Assembly: GCA_902527525.1 (NCBI GenBank)
Contig: CABZOW010000002.1
Coordinates: forward strand, 1 to 61,457
Direction: 5' to 3'
DNA: 61,457 nucleotides
Source: an uncultured Alphaproteobacteria bacterium
GTDB taxonomy: Bacteria > Pseudomonadota > Alphaproteobacteria > HIMB59
Shown here: one piece after another, positions 1 through 9,800 of the stretch
How the letters are laid out: the number at the start of each line of letters is the position of its first letter
How positions within the stretch are numbered: position 1 is the stretch's first letter
Program-made: the position numbers and the translations under genes
The notes under the pieces: model-generated
Told to the model about the DNA's origin: nothing
The model's input: only the letters and a program-made list of their open reading frames with translations
Database searches by the model: none

Positions 1-1011
1 AACGCAAGAGATACTATTAGTATTGTTGGTTCATCAACAGTATTTCCTTATGCAACAATTGGTGCAGAAAGATTTACCGAAGAGGGTTATAACGGAGCAA
101 CCATTGAGCCCACTGGTACCGGTGGTGGTATGAAACTTTTTTGTGGAGGTATTGGTGAAAAATTTCCTGATATTACAAATGCTTCTAGACCAATGAAATC
201 AAAAGAGGCAAAACTTTGCCTCGAAAATGGTGTCACTGAAGTTATCGAAGTGGTCTTAGGTAATGATGGTCTTACATTTTCAAATAGTGTTGAAGCTGAG
301 AGGTTTAGCTTAAAAAAAGAACATATTTTTTTAGCAATGGCTGATGAAGTTCCTGTAGATGGTGTAATCATCAAAAATCCATATTCAAAATGGAGTGAGA
401 TTGACTCATCTTATCCTGAATATGAAATTGAAGTACTTGTTGCCCCTCCTACTTCTGGGACTCGAGATGCGTTCGATGGTTTGGTAATGGAAAAAGGTTG
501 TGAAAAATCTGGATACGTGGACATTAAAGGAAGCGAAGATGGCTGCACAGCATACAGGGAAGATGGCAGAACAATTGAAATGGGTGAAAACGACACTTTA
601 ATTGTACAAAAACTCGCTGAAGACCCAGAACGTTTTGGATATTTTGGTTATAGTTTTTTGAGTGCCAATCAGGATAAAATTCAAGGAAGTATCATAGATG
701 GTGTTGAGCCAACCATGGAAACCATTCAATCATATGAGTACCCTAATGCTAGAGCACTTTTCTTTTATATAAAAAAAGCTCATATAGGTGTAATTCCAGG
801 TATTGCTGAATATGCATCTTTAATGGTCTCCGAAGATGCTATTGGGGAAGATGGTTACTTAACTGAATACGGCCTTGCACCAATGACTGAGGATCTAACA
901 GATAGAACTCTAGAGTCCGTAGAAGATTTAGTAACAATGGATTTACAAAGCTGTGCTGAAAAAAAACATCCACTCAAAGAATTGGACGGCTTCGGTTCTG
1001 CTTGTAAGTAA
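1..1011 (+). CDS. pstS: Phosphate ABC transporter substrate-binding protein PstS (5' truncated by window edge)
   Basis: Frame is open from nt 1 (NARDTISIVGSSTVFPYATIGAERF..., PTGTGGGMKLFCGGI); followed by pstC-pstA-pstB-phoU. Confidence 0.93.
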   Translation, partial: NARDTISIVGSSTVFPYATIGAERFTEEGYNGATIEPTGTGGGMKLFCGGIGEKFPDITNASRPMKSKEAKLCLENGVTEVIEVVLGNDGLTFSNSVEAERFSLKKEHIFLAMADEVPVDGVIIKNPYSKWSEIDSSYPEYEIEVLVAPPTSGTRDAFDGLVMEKGCEKSGYVDIKGSEDGCTAYREDGRTIEMGENDTLIVQKLAEDPERFGYFGYSFLSANQDKIQGSIIDGVEPTMETIQSYEYPNARALFFYIKKAHIGVIPGIAEYASLMVSEDAIGEDGYLTEYGLAPMTEDLTDRTLESVEDLVTMDLQSCAEKKHPLKELDGFGSACK

Positions 1012-1028
1012 ATATTTAAATTTATTAA

Positions 1029-1052
1029 CAGGGGGCTGCAAATCGCCCCCTA
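1029..1052 (+). terminator. GC hairpin GGGGGC-TGCAAATC-GCCCCC between pstS and pstC
   Basis: Perfect 6-bp GC stem (1031-1036 / 1045-1050) just after the pstS stop, with a weak T-rich tail; probable attenuator or 3' stabiliser. Confidence 0.6.
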
Positions 1053-1085
1053 TATTATTTCAATCTTTGATATACTAAAAAGTAT

Positions 1086-2471
1086 ATGTTCTACCCCGTA
1101 CTTTTTCTGCTAGTTCTATCTGTCGGGGGTTATTACTTAGGGATAAAAAGATCTAAAGAACTATCTAAAGATCAAAGACTAGCTAGTCTTCCAGCGTACT
1201 ATGGTTATTTAACTTTTTTATACATATGCATACCAACTATCATAGTTTGGTTTATTTTATTAATTGGAAAGAATTTTATTCTTGCTCAATACTTAATGGC
1301 AGTTCTATCAGATCACTTACAGTTAATGAGTAGTAATGAAATTAAGCTTTTTTTTAGTAAGGCTAAAAATTTATCTTTAGGGATGTCATTTGGATCAGAA
1401 AGTGACATCGAGTTATTTGCTTCTCAAAAAATATTAGAATTTGAAAGATTGTTTAAACTTTTTACATATTTTGTAATAACTTTAATTTCAGCTTTTTCTT
1501 TTTATACCGCACGAAAAAAAATATTACCCCATTATAAAAGTCAGCGGTATGTTGAAAAAATAGTCAATCGATTTATTCAAATATGTTCCGTTCTAGCAAT
1601 ATTGATTACATTAGGAATATTTTTATCCTTAGTTTTTGAGACATTAAATTTTTTTAGCTATGTCAACCCATTTGACTTTTTATTTGGCATAAATTGGAGT
1701 CCAAACAAAGCTTTTGTTATTGATAGCTCAGAGACTATAGACAAAGAAATTCTCAAAGATGCATTTGGCATCATCCCACTTTTAGGAGGGACATTGTTAA
1801 TAGCATTTTTAGCAATGATTGTTGCAATCCCATTAGGTTTAATGTCTGCCATTTATTTAGCAGAGTATGCACCAAAAAAAATTAGAGATTTTTCTAAACC
1901 GGTAATCGAGATTTTAGCTGGAATACCCACTGTAGTTTATGGTTTTTTTGCTGCATTAGTTGTGGCACCTAAAATAGTTTTGCTAGGAAAAACTTTAGGT
2001 TTAGACGTCTCTTCAGAGAGTGCTCTAGCGGCAGGAGTTGTTATGGGAGTTATGATTATTCCTTTTGTTTCATCTTTATCAGACGATGTAATAACTGCAG
2101 TTCCTCAGAGCCTAAGAGATGGCTCTTTCGCACTAGGCGCAACAAAATCTGAAACTATAATTAAAGTTATTCTTCCATCTGCTTTACCAGGCATCATAGG
2201 GTCTTTTTTATTAGCAATCTCACGAGCTATTGGGGAGACAATGATTGTTGTAATGGCAGCAAGTCTCCAAGCTAATTTAACTATAAATCCTCTAGAGCCT
2301 GCAACAACGATTACTACTCAAATTGTTACAGCTTTGACTGGGGATACCGAATTTGATAACCCCAAAACTCTAGTAGCATTTGCACTTGGACTAACTTTAT
2401 TTTTTGTAACTTTATTCTTAAATTATTTTGCTTTGAAAATTGTAAAAAAATACAGAGAAATATATGACTAA
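1086..2471 (+). CDS. pstC: Phosphate ABC transporter permease PstC
   Basis: Multiple TM segments, binding-protein-dependent permease motif (DGSFALGATKSETIIKVILPSALPG), operon context. Confidence 0.92.
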   Translation: MFYPVLFLLVLSVGGYYLGIKRSKELSKDQRLASLPAYYGYLTFLYICIPTIIVWFILLIGKNFILAQYLMAVLSDHLQLMSSNEIKLFFSKAKNLSLGMSFGSESDIELFASQKILEFERLFKLFTYFVITLISAFSFYTARKKILPHYKSQRYVEKIVNRFIQICSVLAILITLGIFLSLVFETLNFFSYVNPFDFLFGINWSPNKAFVIDSSETIDKEILKDAFGIIPLLGGTLLIAFLAMIVAIPLGLMSAIYLAEYAPKKIRDFSKPVIEILAGIPTVVYGFFAALVVAPKIVLLGKTLGLDVSSESALAAGVVMGVMIIPFVSSLSDDVITAVPQSLRDGSFALGATKSETIIKVILPSALPGIIGSFLLAISRAIGETMIVVMAASLQANLTINPLEPATTITTQIVTALTGDTEFDNPKTLVAFALGLTLFFVTLFLNYFALKIVKKYREIYD

Positions 2472-3714
2472 TCTTACTAAGAGAAAAAAAGCAGAGAGAA
2501 GATTTCAATTTTATGGAATATTTGCTGTCGGCCTTTCCCTATTGTTTGTTCTTGTATTAATTTTAAATATTTTTTTTGCAGGCATAGGTGGTTTTTTTAA
2601 GACAAGTTTTATAATACCATTTCACTTTGATCAAAATCTATTAAAAATTGATGAAAATTCATCTCAAGAACAAATAAGAAAAGCATCTTTTAGAAAAGTT
2701 ACATCTGAAAATTTTAAAACAATTTTTTCCAACTATTCCAAAGATGAAATTAAACAAATTAAAAAATTGTTTTATAGGAAAATTGATAAAGAGGCACAAA
2801 AACAATTATTAGATAACCCAAATTATTTAAATCGAACAATTGAGATTGCATTTACAGCTTCAACAGGCATAGATCAAATTCATAAAGGAAATTTTAATAG
2901 AGACATACCTGAGAACCAGAGAAAAATTAATAATTTCCAATTGGAAATTTATGATCAATTTGTAAGTGAAGGAAAAGTTAAAAAAGTTTTTAATACTGAT
3001 TATTTTTTAACTGGAGACTCAAGGGATCCCGAGTCGGCAGGAGTTGCTAGTTCAGTTATGGGCTCAGTTTTCACGATATTAATTTGTTTTCTATTAAGTT
3101 TTCCAATTGCAATATTCGCCTCAATTTATTTGGAGGAATTTGCAAAACCGGGAAGAACTACTGATTTAATAGAAATTAATATTAATAACTTAGCTGCTGT
3201 TCCATCAATAATATTTGGATTGCTTGGTTTGGGGATATTATTGAATTTTTTTGGATTGCCAAGATCCACTGCCCTTGTTGGAGGTATGGTTTTATCATTC
3301 ATGACTCTACCAACGATAATTGTAGCTTGTCGATCCTCTCTTCGAGCGGTACCACCATCAATTCGCGAAGGCGCACTTGCATTAGGGGCAACGAAAAATC
3401 AAGTGGTTTTTCATCATGTGCTTCCTCTTGCAATGCCAGGAACTTTGACAGGGACTATTATAGGTTTAGCAAGAGCAGTTGGAGAGACGGCCCCTCTTTT
3501 AATGATAGGAATGGTTGCATTTATAATGAACGTACCCTCTACTCCATTAGATCCTGCAGTTGGTATGCCTGCTCAAATTTATTTATGGTCAGAAAGTGCT
3601 GAGAGAGGATTTATCGAAAAGACATCCTCCGCAATAATTTTATTGTTGATATTTTTAATTGTTGTAAATTTTGTTTCTGTGTATTTTAGAAAAAAATATG
3701 AAAAAAAATGGTAA
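2464..3714 (+). CDS. pstA: Phosphate ABC transporter permease PstA
   Basis: [30 protein letters not shown] motif; overlaps pstC. Confidence 0.92.
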   Translation: MTNLTKRKKAERRFQFYGIFAVGLSLLFVLVLILNIFFAGIGGFFKTSFIIPFHFDQNLLKIDENSSQEQIRKASFRKVTSENFKTIFSNYSKDEIKQIKKLFYRKIDKEAQKQLLDNPNYLNRTIEIAFTASTGIDQIHKGNFNRDIPENQRKINNFQLEIYDQFVSEGKVKKVFNTDYFLTGDSRDPESAGVASSVMGSVFTILICFLLSFPIAIFASIYLEEFAKPGRTTDLIEININNLAAVPSIIFGLLGLGILLNFFGLPRSTALVGGMVLSFMTLPTIIVACRSSLRAVPPSIREGALALGATKNQVVFHHVLPLAMPGTLTGTIIGLARAVGETAPLLMIGMVAFIMNVPSTPLDPAVGMPAQIYLWSESAERGFIEKTSSAIILLLIFLIVVNFVSVYFRKKYEKKW

Positions 3715-4466
3715 ATATTATCACAACTAAAAATGTCAATGTTCATTATGGCGATAAAAAAGCAATTGATAATATAAGCCTTAACTTTTTAAAAAATAAT
3801 GTGACAGCTCTTATTGGTCCATCAGGTTGTGGGAAATCAACTTTTCTTAGATGCCTTAATAGAATGAATGACGTAATAGAGATTTGCAAAATAGAAGGTC
3901 AAATTTGTATGAATAATATTGATATTTATAGTAATGAAATTGAGGTGGAACAACTGAGAGAAAAGATAGGTATGGTTTTTCAAAAACCCAATCCTTTTCC
4001 AAAGTCTATTTACGATAACGTAGCTTATGGTCCTCGCATTCATGGATTTACCGACAATAAAGAAGAATTGGATGAGATAGTTAATACTTCGCTTAATAAA
4101 GCAGGTTTGTTTAATGAGGTTAAAGACAGGTTGGATGACCTAGGTACAAGTCTTTCTGGCGGCCAACAACAAAGACTTTGTATTGCTCGTGCAATTGCAA
4201 TTAAACCTGAGGTAATTTTAATGGATGAGCCCTGTTCTGCTCTCGATCCAATAGCTACATCTATAATTGAAGAGTTAATTACTGAATTGAAAAAAAGTTA
4301 CACCATAATCATTGTTACACATTCAATGCAGCAAGCTGCTAGAGTCTCAGATAAAACCGCTTTTTTTCATTTAGGTAATTTAATTGAAGAAGGGGATACA
4401 TCTAAAATATTTACTAAGCCAGATAATCAAAAAACAAATGACTATATTACAGGAAGGTTTGGATAA
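3708..4466 (+). CDS. pstB: Phosphate ABC transporter ATPase PstB
   Basis: Walker [10 protein letters not shown], signature [14 protein letters not shown], Walker B VILMDEP; PstB-type RCLNRMND. Confidence 0.96.
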   Translation: MVNIITTKNVNVHYGDKKAIDNISLNFLKNNVTALIGPSGCGKSTFLRCLNRMNDVIEICKIEGQICMNNIDIYSNEIEVEQLREKIGMVFQKPNPFPKSIYDNVAYGPRIHGFTDNKEELDEIVNTSLNKAGLFNEVKDRLDDLGTSLSGGQQQRLCIARAIAIKPEVILMDEPCSALDPIATSIIEELITELKKSYTIIIVTHSMQQAARVSDKTAFFHLGNLIEEGDTSKIFTKPDNQKTNDYITGRFG

Positions 4467-4468
4467 AA

Positions 4469-5125
4469 ATGCAACACACAGATAAAAATTACGAAATACA
4501 GATGAACTCAATAAATGAAAAACTTATAAAAATGGGTTCAATTTTAGAGGAGCAATTTAATAAAGCTTTAAAGGTCCTTTCAACAAGAGATGAAAATTTA
4601 GCTAATGACATAATAGACACAGATAAGCAGATTAATGATCTAAATCATGATATTAGCGACACGGTTTTTCAAATTATTGCTATGAGACAGCCAATGGCAG
4701 ATGATTTAAGGTTCCTCTTTTGTTCAATAAAAATTATAAGAGACCTTGAGAGGATCGGAGATCATTTAGTAACAGTTGCAAAAAAAGGATATAGGATTAA
4801 CTCCAGTATACCCCCTGAATTTATCGAAAAATTGGAAATACTTGGAAATAAAGCCTCTGTAATGACACATGACGCACTGAATTGTCTTTTTGAAAGAAAA
4901 CTATCACAGGCAGATAAGATTGCTGAAAGAGATGACATCATTGACACATTACATGGAGAATTTATTAAAGATGTTTTATCATATATGAAACAAAACGATG
5001 ATTATATCCCAGACTCATTGTCCCTTATACAAATTTCTAAAGGTTTAGAAAGAGTAGGTGACAGAATAACTAATATTATGGAAGAGGTTCATTTTTTAAT
5101 TGAGGGTAAATACTCCTCTGAATAA
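4469..5125 (+). CDS. phoU: Phosphate transport system regulator PhoU
   Basis: PhoU repeats (RQPMADDLRFLFCSIKIIRDLERIGDH, GLERVGDRITNIMEEVHFLIEGK). Confidence 0.95.
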   Translation: MQHTDKNYEIQMNSINEKLIKMGSILEEQFNKALKVLSTRDENLANDIIDTDKQINDLNHDISDTVFQIIAMRQPMADDLRFLFCSIKIIRDLERIGDHLVTVAKKGYRINSSIPPEFIEKLEILGNKASVMTHDALNCLFERKLSQADKIAERDDIIDTLHGEFIKDVLSYMKQNDDYIPDSLSLIQISKGLERVGDRITNIMEEVHFLIEGKYSSE

Positions 5126-5131
5126 TAAACT

Positions 5132-5185
5132 TTGAAACGAAAAATCTTAGTAGTAGAAGATGACCTCTATCAATCTGTGATTTAA
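5132..5185 (+). pseudogene. phoB: N-terminal remnant of a response regulator (probable phoB), 17 codons
   Basis: TTG-initiated LKRKILVVEDDLYQSVI*, 6 nt after the phoU stop; KILVVEDD is the start of a CheY-like receiver; frame stops at TAA 5183-5185. Confidence 0.6.
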
Positions 5186-5214
5186 GTGTGTTAAAAGATT
5201 TTTAAGATAAAATA

Positions 5215-5718
5215 TTAAATAAGTTTAATATTCTTCTTAGCTAATTTTTTCTTCACACGCCATCGAAGGTTACTTCGAACAATATACCCCACACAATTTT
5301 TAGATCCACATCTACAAGGGTGGTCTTCAAGGTAGTGCATATCATAACCATAGTCATATGAGAGTTCTTCGCCTTTTTTTATATCTCTGATCGCATTAAT
5401 CCAAATTTTTCCTCTGACAATATCTGTTTCACAATTAGGATCACATGAGTGATTTATGTATTTAGCTAAATTCCAAGAAACTTTACCATTAATATCATAG
5501 CGCTGGTTTAAGGTAAAAATATAAACAGAACCAACTTTCCCTTCCTTCTTATTAGCTTCAATATGTACATCTGCAATCTTGTCAGATTGAGCTTTTGTTA
5601 TTTTTAGGCCACGGTATTCTATTATTTGAGAGCCACTTTTAATATCTGTTTTGGCAAAAAGACCAGATGAATGAATGCGAGAATTTTTCTTGATATAAAG
5701 TTTTTGATTTGCAGACAT
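5215..5718 (-). CDS. SET-domain protein (putative protein-lysine methyltransferase)
   Basis: SET motifs YINHSCDPNCE and GEELSYDYGYD, plus post-SET CRCGSKNCVGYI. Confidence 0.9.
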   Translation of the reverse strand: MSANQKLYIKKNSRIHSSGLFAKTDIKSGSQIIEYRGLKITKAQSDKIADVHIEANKKEGKVGSVYIFTLNQRYDINGKVSWNLAKYINHSCDPNCETDIVRGKIWINAIRDIKKGEELSYDYGYDMHYLEDHPCRCGSKNCVGYIVRSNLRWRVKKKLAKKNIKLI

Positions 5719-5794
5719 AAAAAATAAAAATTCATCTTGGCATAAGTCATTTAAAAGTAAAGAACGTCTTATTGTTTTATGATAAACTTTTATC

Positions 5795-6274
5795 TTGACT
5801 TGTAGTTTCGAGAAAACAACTTCATCAGATTTTTTAATTCAATATAAAAAACTCTTGGAAATTTCGTGGAGTAATCATTCCATTGATAAACACTTTGATA
5901 ATAAAAAAAGTGTTAACATAGAGATGAGCTTAGATAGTAAGCTCATTGGCATTCTTATAGGACATTATCTTTACCGAAGTTCAGATCTAGATGAATTTGA
6001 AATTTTACATATCGCAATTTTACCAAATTTTAGGAACAGAGGTTTTGCTTTAAACCTAATGGAAGAGCTTGAAAAATCGTTAAATATCAACAAAAAATCA
6101 CTTAAAATATTCTTAGAAGTAAGTTCTTCCAATAAATTTGCTATTAAACTTTATGAAAAATTAGGCTATAAAGCCTACAATGAAAGAAAAAACTATTATC
6201 GGAGTAAGTCTATAAACGCTTCGAATACGCAAGACGCAATTTTGTTTGCCAAATCCCTCAATGCCATCAGATAA
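5795..6274 (+). CDS. rimI: GNAT acetyltransferase, RimI-like (TTG start)
   Basis: ILHIAILPNFRNRGFALNLMEELE and NKFAIKLYEKLGYKAYNERKNYY; upstream of miaB. Confidence 0.8.
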   Translation: MTCSFEKTTSSDFLIQYKKLLEISWSNHSIDKHFDNKKSVNIEMSLDSKLIGILIGHYLYRSSDLDEFEILHIAILPNFRNRGFALNLMEELEKSLNINKKSLKIFLEVSSSNKFAIKLYEKLGYKAYNERKNYYRSKSINASNTQDAILFAKSLNAIR

Positions 6275-7574
6275 GAAATTTTATATTAGAACATTTGGTT
6301 GTCAGATGAATGTTTATGACTCTGATAAAATGAAAGATATTTTCTTATCTCATAATATTAATCAAACGGATGACTTTCAAACAGCAGATTATGTTGTTTT
6401 AAATACTTGTCACATTCGTGAAAAAGCAACAGAAAAAACATTTTCAGATTTAGGAAAAATTCATAAAAAAGGAAAAGATAACCAAAAAGTTATCGTTGCA
6501 GGGTGTGTAGCGCAAGCAGAAGGTGAGTTAATTCAAAAAAGAGCACCCTATGTTGATTTGGTCATTGGCCCACAATCCATTCAGTCCCTTAATAAATTTT
6601 TAGATAAAAATAATTTACCAAAAACCTCTATCACTGAATTTGATGTAAATGAAAAGTTTGACACTCTCAATCTTATTAAAACGAACACATCGAATAAATC
6701 TGCTTTTGTGACTATTCAAGAAGGTTGTGATAAATTTTGCCACTTTTGTGTGGTTCCTTATACAAGAGGTTCAGAATATTCTAGAACAGCGAAGGAAATC
6801 TCAGATGAGGTGAAATCCTTAATTGATCAGGGAGTCGTTGAATTCACTCTGCTAGGTCAAAATGTGAATGCTTATCATGGTTTAGACACTCAAGGTCAAT
6901 CAAATAATCTAGCATCTCTTATTAACAGTATTAGTTTAATAGATGGAGTTGAAAGAATTACTTATTCTACAAGTCACCCTGTGAATATGACTGATGATCT
7001 AATTTCCCTTCATGGTGAAAATTCTAAACTTATGCCCTATCTTCACCTCCCAGTTCAATCAGGATCTGACAAAGTATTAAAGCTGATGAACAGAAAGCAC
7101 ACAAGAGATTACTATTTTGAAATCATCGAAAAAGTAAGAAAAGTTAAACCTGACATAGCTCTTTCTTCAGATTTTATTATTGGTTTTCCTGGAGAAACTG
7201 ACAAAGACTTTGAAGACACAATCGATCTAATTGAAAGAGTTAAATATATGAACTCCTACTCTTTTAAGTATAGCCCGAGGCCAGGTACCCCCGCGGCCGA
7301 TCGTGAGGAAATAGGTGAAGAGATCTTAAATGAACGTTTAAGGATCACACAAGATTTATTAAACGAACAACAAATTAAATACAACAACCAGTTTGTAAAG
7401 AAAACGGTGCAAGTTTTAATCAATGGTGCCGGTAATCGATCAGGACAAATTAAAGGGAAGTCACAATTTAATCAAAGTGTAGCGCTTCAAGGTGAAAAAG
7501 AGACTATCGGTCAAATAATTCCTGTACAAATTAAAGAGGTTTTAACACACTCTCTACTTGGAGAAAAAATTTAA
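6261..7574 (+). CDS. miaB: tRNA-2-methylthio-N6-dimethylallyladenosine synthase MiaB (track ORF begins 6246; start probably 6261)
   Basis: YIRTFGCQMNVYDSD; radical SAM CDKFCHFCVVPYTRG; TRAM domain. Confidence 0.96.
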   Translation: MPSDKKFYIRTFGCQMNVYDSDKMKDIFLSHNINQTDDFQTADYVVLNTCHIREKATEKTFSDLGKIHKKGKDNQKVIVAGCVAQAEGELIQKRAPYVDLVIGPQSIQSLNKFLDKNNLPKTSITEFDVNEKFDTLNLIKTNTSNKSAFVTIQEGCDKFCHFCVVPYTRGSEYSRTAKEISDEVKSLIDQGVVEFTLLGQNVNAYHGLDTQGQSNNLASLINSISLIDGVERITYSTSHPVNMTDDLISLHGENSKLMPYLHLPVQSGSDKVLKLMNRKHTRDYYFEIIEKVRKVKPDIALSSDFIIGFPGETDKDFEDTIDLIERVKYMNSYSFKYSPRPGTPAADREEIGEEILNERLRITQDLLNEQQIKYNNQFVKKTVQVLINGAGNRSGQIKGKSQFNQSVALQGEKETIGQIIPVQIKEVLTHSLLGEKI

Positions 7575-8531
7575 TTGAGTCCAGTAAATATTTCTTCTCA
7601 TCAAAAACAATTAGAGTTTGAGGATAATCGATTTCTCTCAAGCTTATTTGGGTATCACGATAAAAATTTAAAAGTTTTAGAAAACAAATTCAAAGTAAAG
7701 CTTTACACTAGAGGTAATCTTTTATCTATCAAAGGAAATCGAGATCCAGTTGAAAAAGCATATTTTATAATTGAAGGTTTATACAAAAAATTAAAAAATA
7801 ATGATATTTCTGCAGAGGAAATTGAAAGTAATATTGATTTAGCAAAGCCTACCTATATCAAAGAGCAAATCGAACAAGATCAAAAATTTCAAATTAATAC
7901 AAAATTAAAAACAATTTATCCAAAGACTAAAAACCAAGAAATCTTTTTAAAAGAGATGAGATCAAAAGATATTGTTTTTGCAGTTGGTCCCGCTGGTACA
8001 GGGAAAACATATTTAGCTGTTGCTTATGCAGTAAGTTTGTTTGTTGAAGGAAAAATCAATCGCTTGATATTATCAAGACCTGCCGTTGAAGCGGGAGAGC
8101 GACTTGGTTTTTTACCAGGAGATATGAAAGAGAAGATAGATCCTTATCTACGTCCTTTGTATGATGCTTTATATGAAATGATGCCAGGCGAGGAAATTGA
8201 CCGGAAAATGGTCAATAATTTAATAGAAATAGCCCCCCTCGCTTTTATGAGAGGGAGAACCTTGAATAAATCCTTTATAATTCTAGATGAAGCACAAAAT
8301 ACATTATCCACACAGATGAAAATGTTTCTAACTAGATTAGGGCAAAATTCAAAAATGGTGATTACAGGAGATTTAAGTCAGAAAGATTTACCCGATAATG
8401 CAAAAAGTGGAATGCAGGACGCGATGGAAAAATTAGAAAAAGTAAAAGATATTGGCTTTGTACACTTAAATAGTAGTGATGTGTGTCGACATACATTAGT
8501 TGAAAAAATAATTAATGCTTACGATAAGTAA
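7575..8531 (+). CDS. phoH: PhoH-like ATPase (YbeZ), TTG start
   Basis: VFAVGPAGTGKTYLAVAYAV, RPAVEAGERLGFLPGDMKEKIDPYLRPLYDAL, ILDEAQNT. Confidence 0.95.
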   Translation: MSPVNISSHQKQLEFEDNRFLSSLFGYHDKNLKVLENKFKVKLYTRGNLLSIKGNRDPVEKAYFIIEGLYKKLKNNDISAEEIESNIDLAKPTYIKEQIEQDQKFQINTKLKTIYPKTKNQEIFLKEMRSKDIVFAVGPAGTGKTYLAVAYAVSLFVEGKINRLILSRPAVEAGERLGFLPGDMKEKIDPYLRPLYDALYEMMPGEEIDRKMVNNLIEIAPLAFMRGRTLNKSFIILDEAQNTLSTQMKMFLTRLGQNSKMVITGDLSQKDLPDNAKSGMQDAMEKLEKVKDIGFVHLNSSDVCRHTLVEKIINAYDK

Positions 8532-8533
8532 TT

Positions 8534-8983
8534 TTGAGGATTAGTAACAAAAAATTCGTGTTAGAGATAATCGGAGACGACAATTTAGAAAAATTTCTTA
8601 AAAGTTCAAAAGAAAAAATTAAAAAATTATCAGAATACTTTCAAACGATTCATCAAGCAGATCACAAAACACAAGTTACAATAAAAATAGTTTCGAATGA
8701 TGAGATAAAAAGTATGAATAAAAATTTTAGAAAAAAAAATAAAATTACAGATGTACTATCTTTTCCTGATGGAGACTTTGCAGGTGATATAGCTATTGCA
8801 GATAGCTATATTTTAGACAAAAATAAAAAAATTAATGAACAAAACTTTTTTATGCTTGTGAGTCATGGATTACATCATCTATTCGGCTATGATCACTATG
8901 ATAAACAATCAAGAAGCAATATGAGATTCTTAGAGAATACTTTTATGAAATATTTAGGCTTAAAAAAAGTACATGAAAATTAA
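8534..8983 (+). CDS. ybeY: Endoribonuclease YbeY, TTG start
   Basis: TDVLSFPD and zinc motif SHGLHHLFGYDH. Confidence 0.94.
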   Translation: MRISNKKFVLEIIGDDNLEKFLKSSKEKIKKLSEYFQTIHQADHKTQVTIKIVSNDEIKSMNKNFRKKNKITDVLSFPDGDFAGDIAIADSYILDKNKKINEQNFFMLVSHGLHHLFGYDHYDKQSRSNMRFLENTFMKYLGLKKVHEN

Positions 8984-9800
8984 AAAAAATTTAGCAATTA
9001 AATTAGTCAAAGAACTAATACAAGATGAAAACTTTAAAAAAGATATTATAGACCTTATTTCTGCAACATCGGACAGCTCAGGGATTGCCAAAAGTGAAGA
9101 GAAGAAGATTTTCAATAATCTCTTGAAGGTACATAAAAAAACGGTTGATGATGTTATGGTGCCCAGGGGTGAGATAATCTTTATCGATCAAAACATTAAT
9201 AAAGAAAACATCATTAAAATTATTAACAAAGAAGCACACTCGAGGATGCCTGTGGTTGAAAATGATTTAGAGCATTGCTTAGGAATGGTTCATATTAAAG
9301 ACTTATTTAAAAAAATTAATAATAAATCTTTTAATATAAAGAGTTTACTGAGAGAAGTTATCTATATTCCTTCAGCGACACCAGTTTTCAACCTCCTACA
9401 AAAAATGAAAAAACAAAACATTCACTTAGCGATTGTGATGGATGAATTCAATAGTGTGACGGGTTTAGTAACCATTGAAGACTTAGTGGAAGAAATAGTT
9501 GGTGAGATTGAAGATGAGCATGACAAAGACGAAGCGCCAATGTACCGCCAAAAGAACGAAAACATTATCATGGATGCTGCGATGCTAGTGGATGATTTTG
9601 AGAGGGAATTCGATGTAAATATCCCCGAGGACTTAAAAGAGGATGTTGGAACAATAGGCGGTATAATATTCAATATGGCAGGGCGTATACCCAAGAAAAA
9701 AGAAAAATTTATAATCAATAAAAAATTATCTTTCACCATTCACAAGGTATCAACAAGAAAAATTCTTGAAGTTGTGGTCAGTGGTGTTAAGTCTCAATAA
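8973..9800 (+). CDS. corC: CBS-domain CorC/HlyC-family protein
   Basis: VDDVMVPRGEIIFID, CBS pair, VTIEDLVEEIVGEIEDEHD, CorC_HlyC C-terminus. Confidence 0.93.
   Translation: MKIKKNLAIKLVKELIQDENFKKDIIDLISATSDSSGIAKSEEKKIFNNLLKVHKKTVDDVMVPRGEIIFIDQNINKENIIKIINKEAHSRMPVVENDLEHCLGMVHIKDLFKKINNKSFNIKSLLREVIYIPSATPVFNLLQKMKKQNIHLAIVMDEFNSVTGLVTIEDLVEEIVGEIEDEHDKDEAPMYRQKNENIIMDAAMLVDDFEREFDVNIPEDLKEDVGTIGGIIFNMAGRIPKKKEKFIINKKLSFTIHKVSTRKILEVVVSGVKSQ

Noticed and set aside
87-374. Minus-strand ORF inside pstS, and similar short antisense ORFs throughout the track (e.g. 411-596, 12310-12525, 30398-30841, 42163-42534)
   Set aside because: They overlap strongly supported CDS on the other strand, have low-complexity translations and no recognisable domains.
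3327-3602. 91-aa plus-strand ORF within pstA
   Set aside because: Alternate frame of a well-supported CDS; no domain features.
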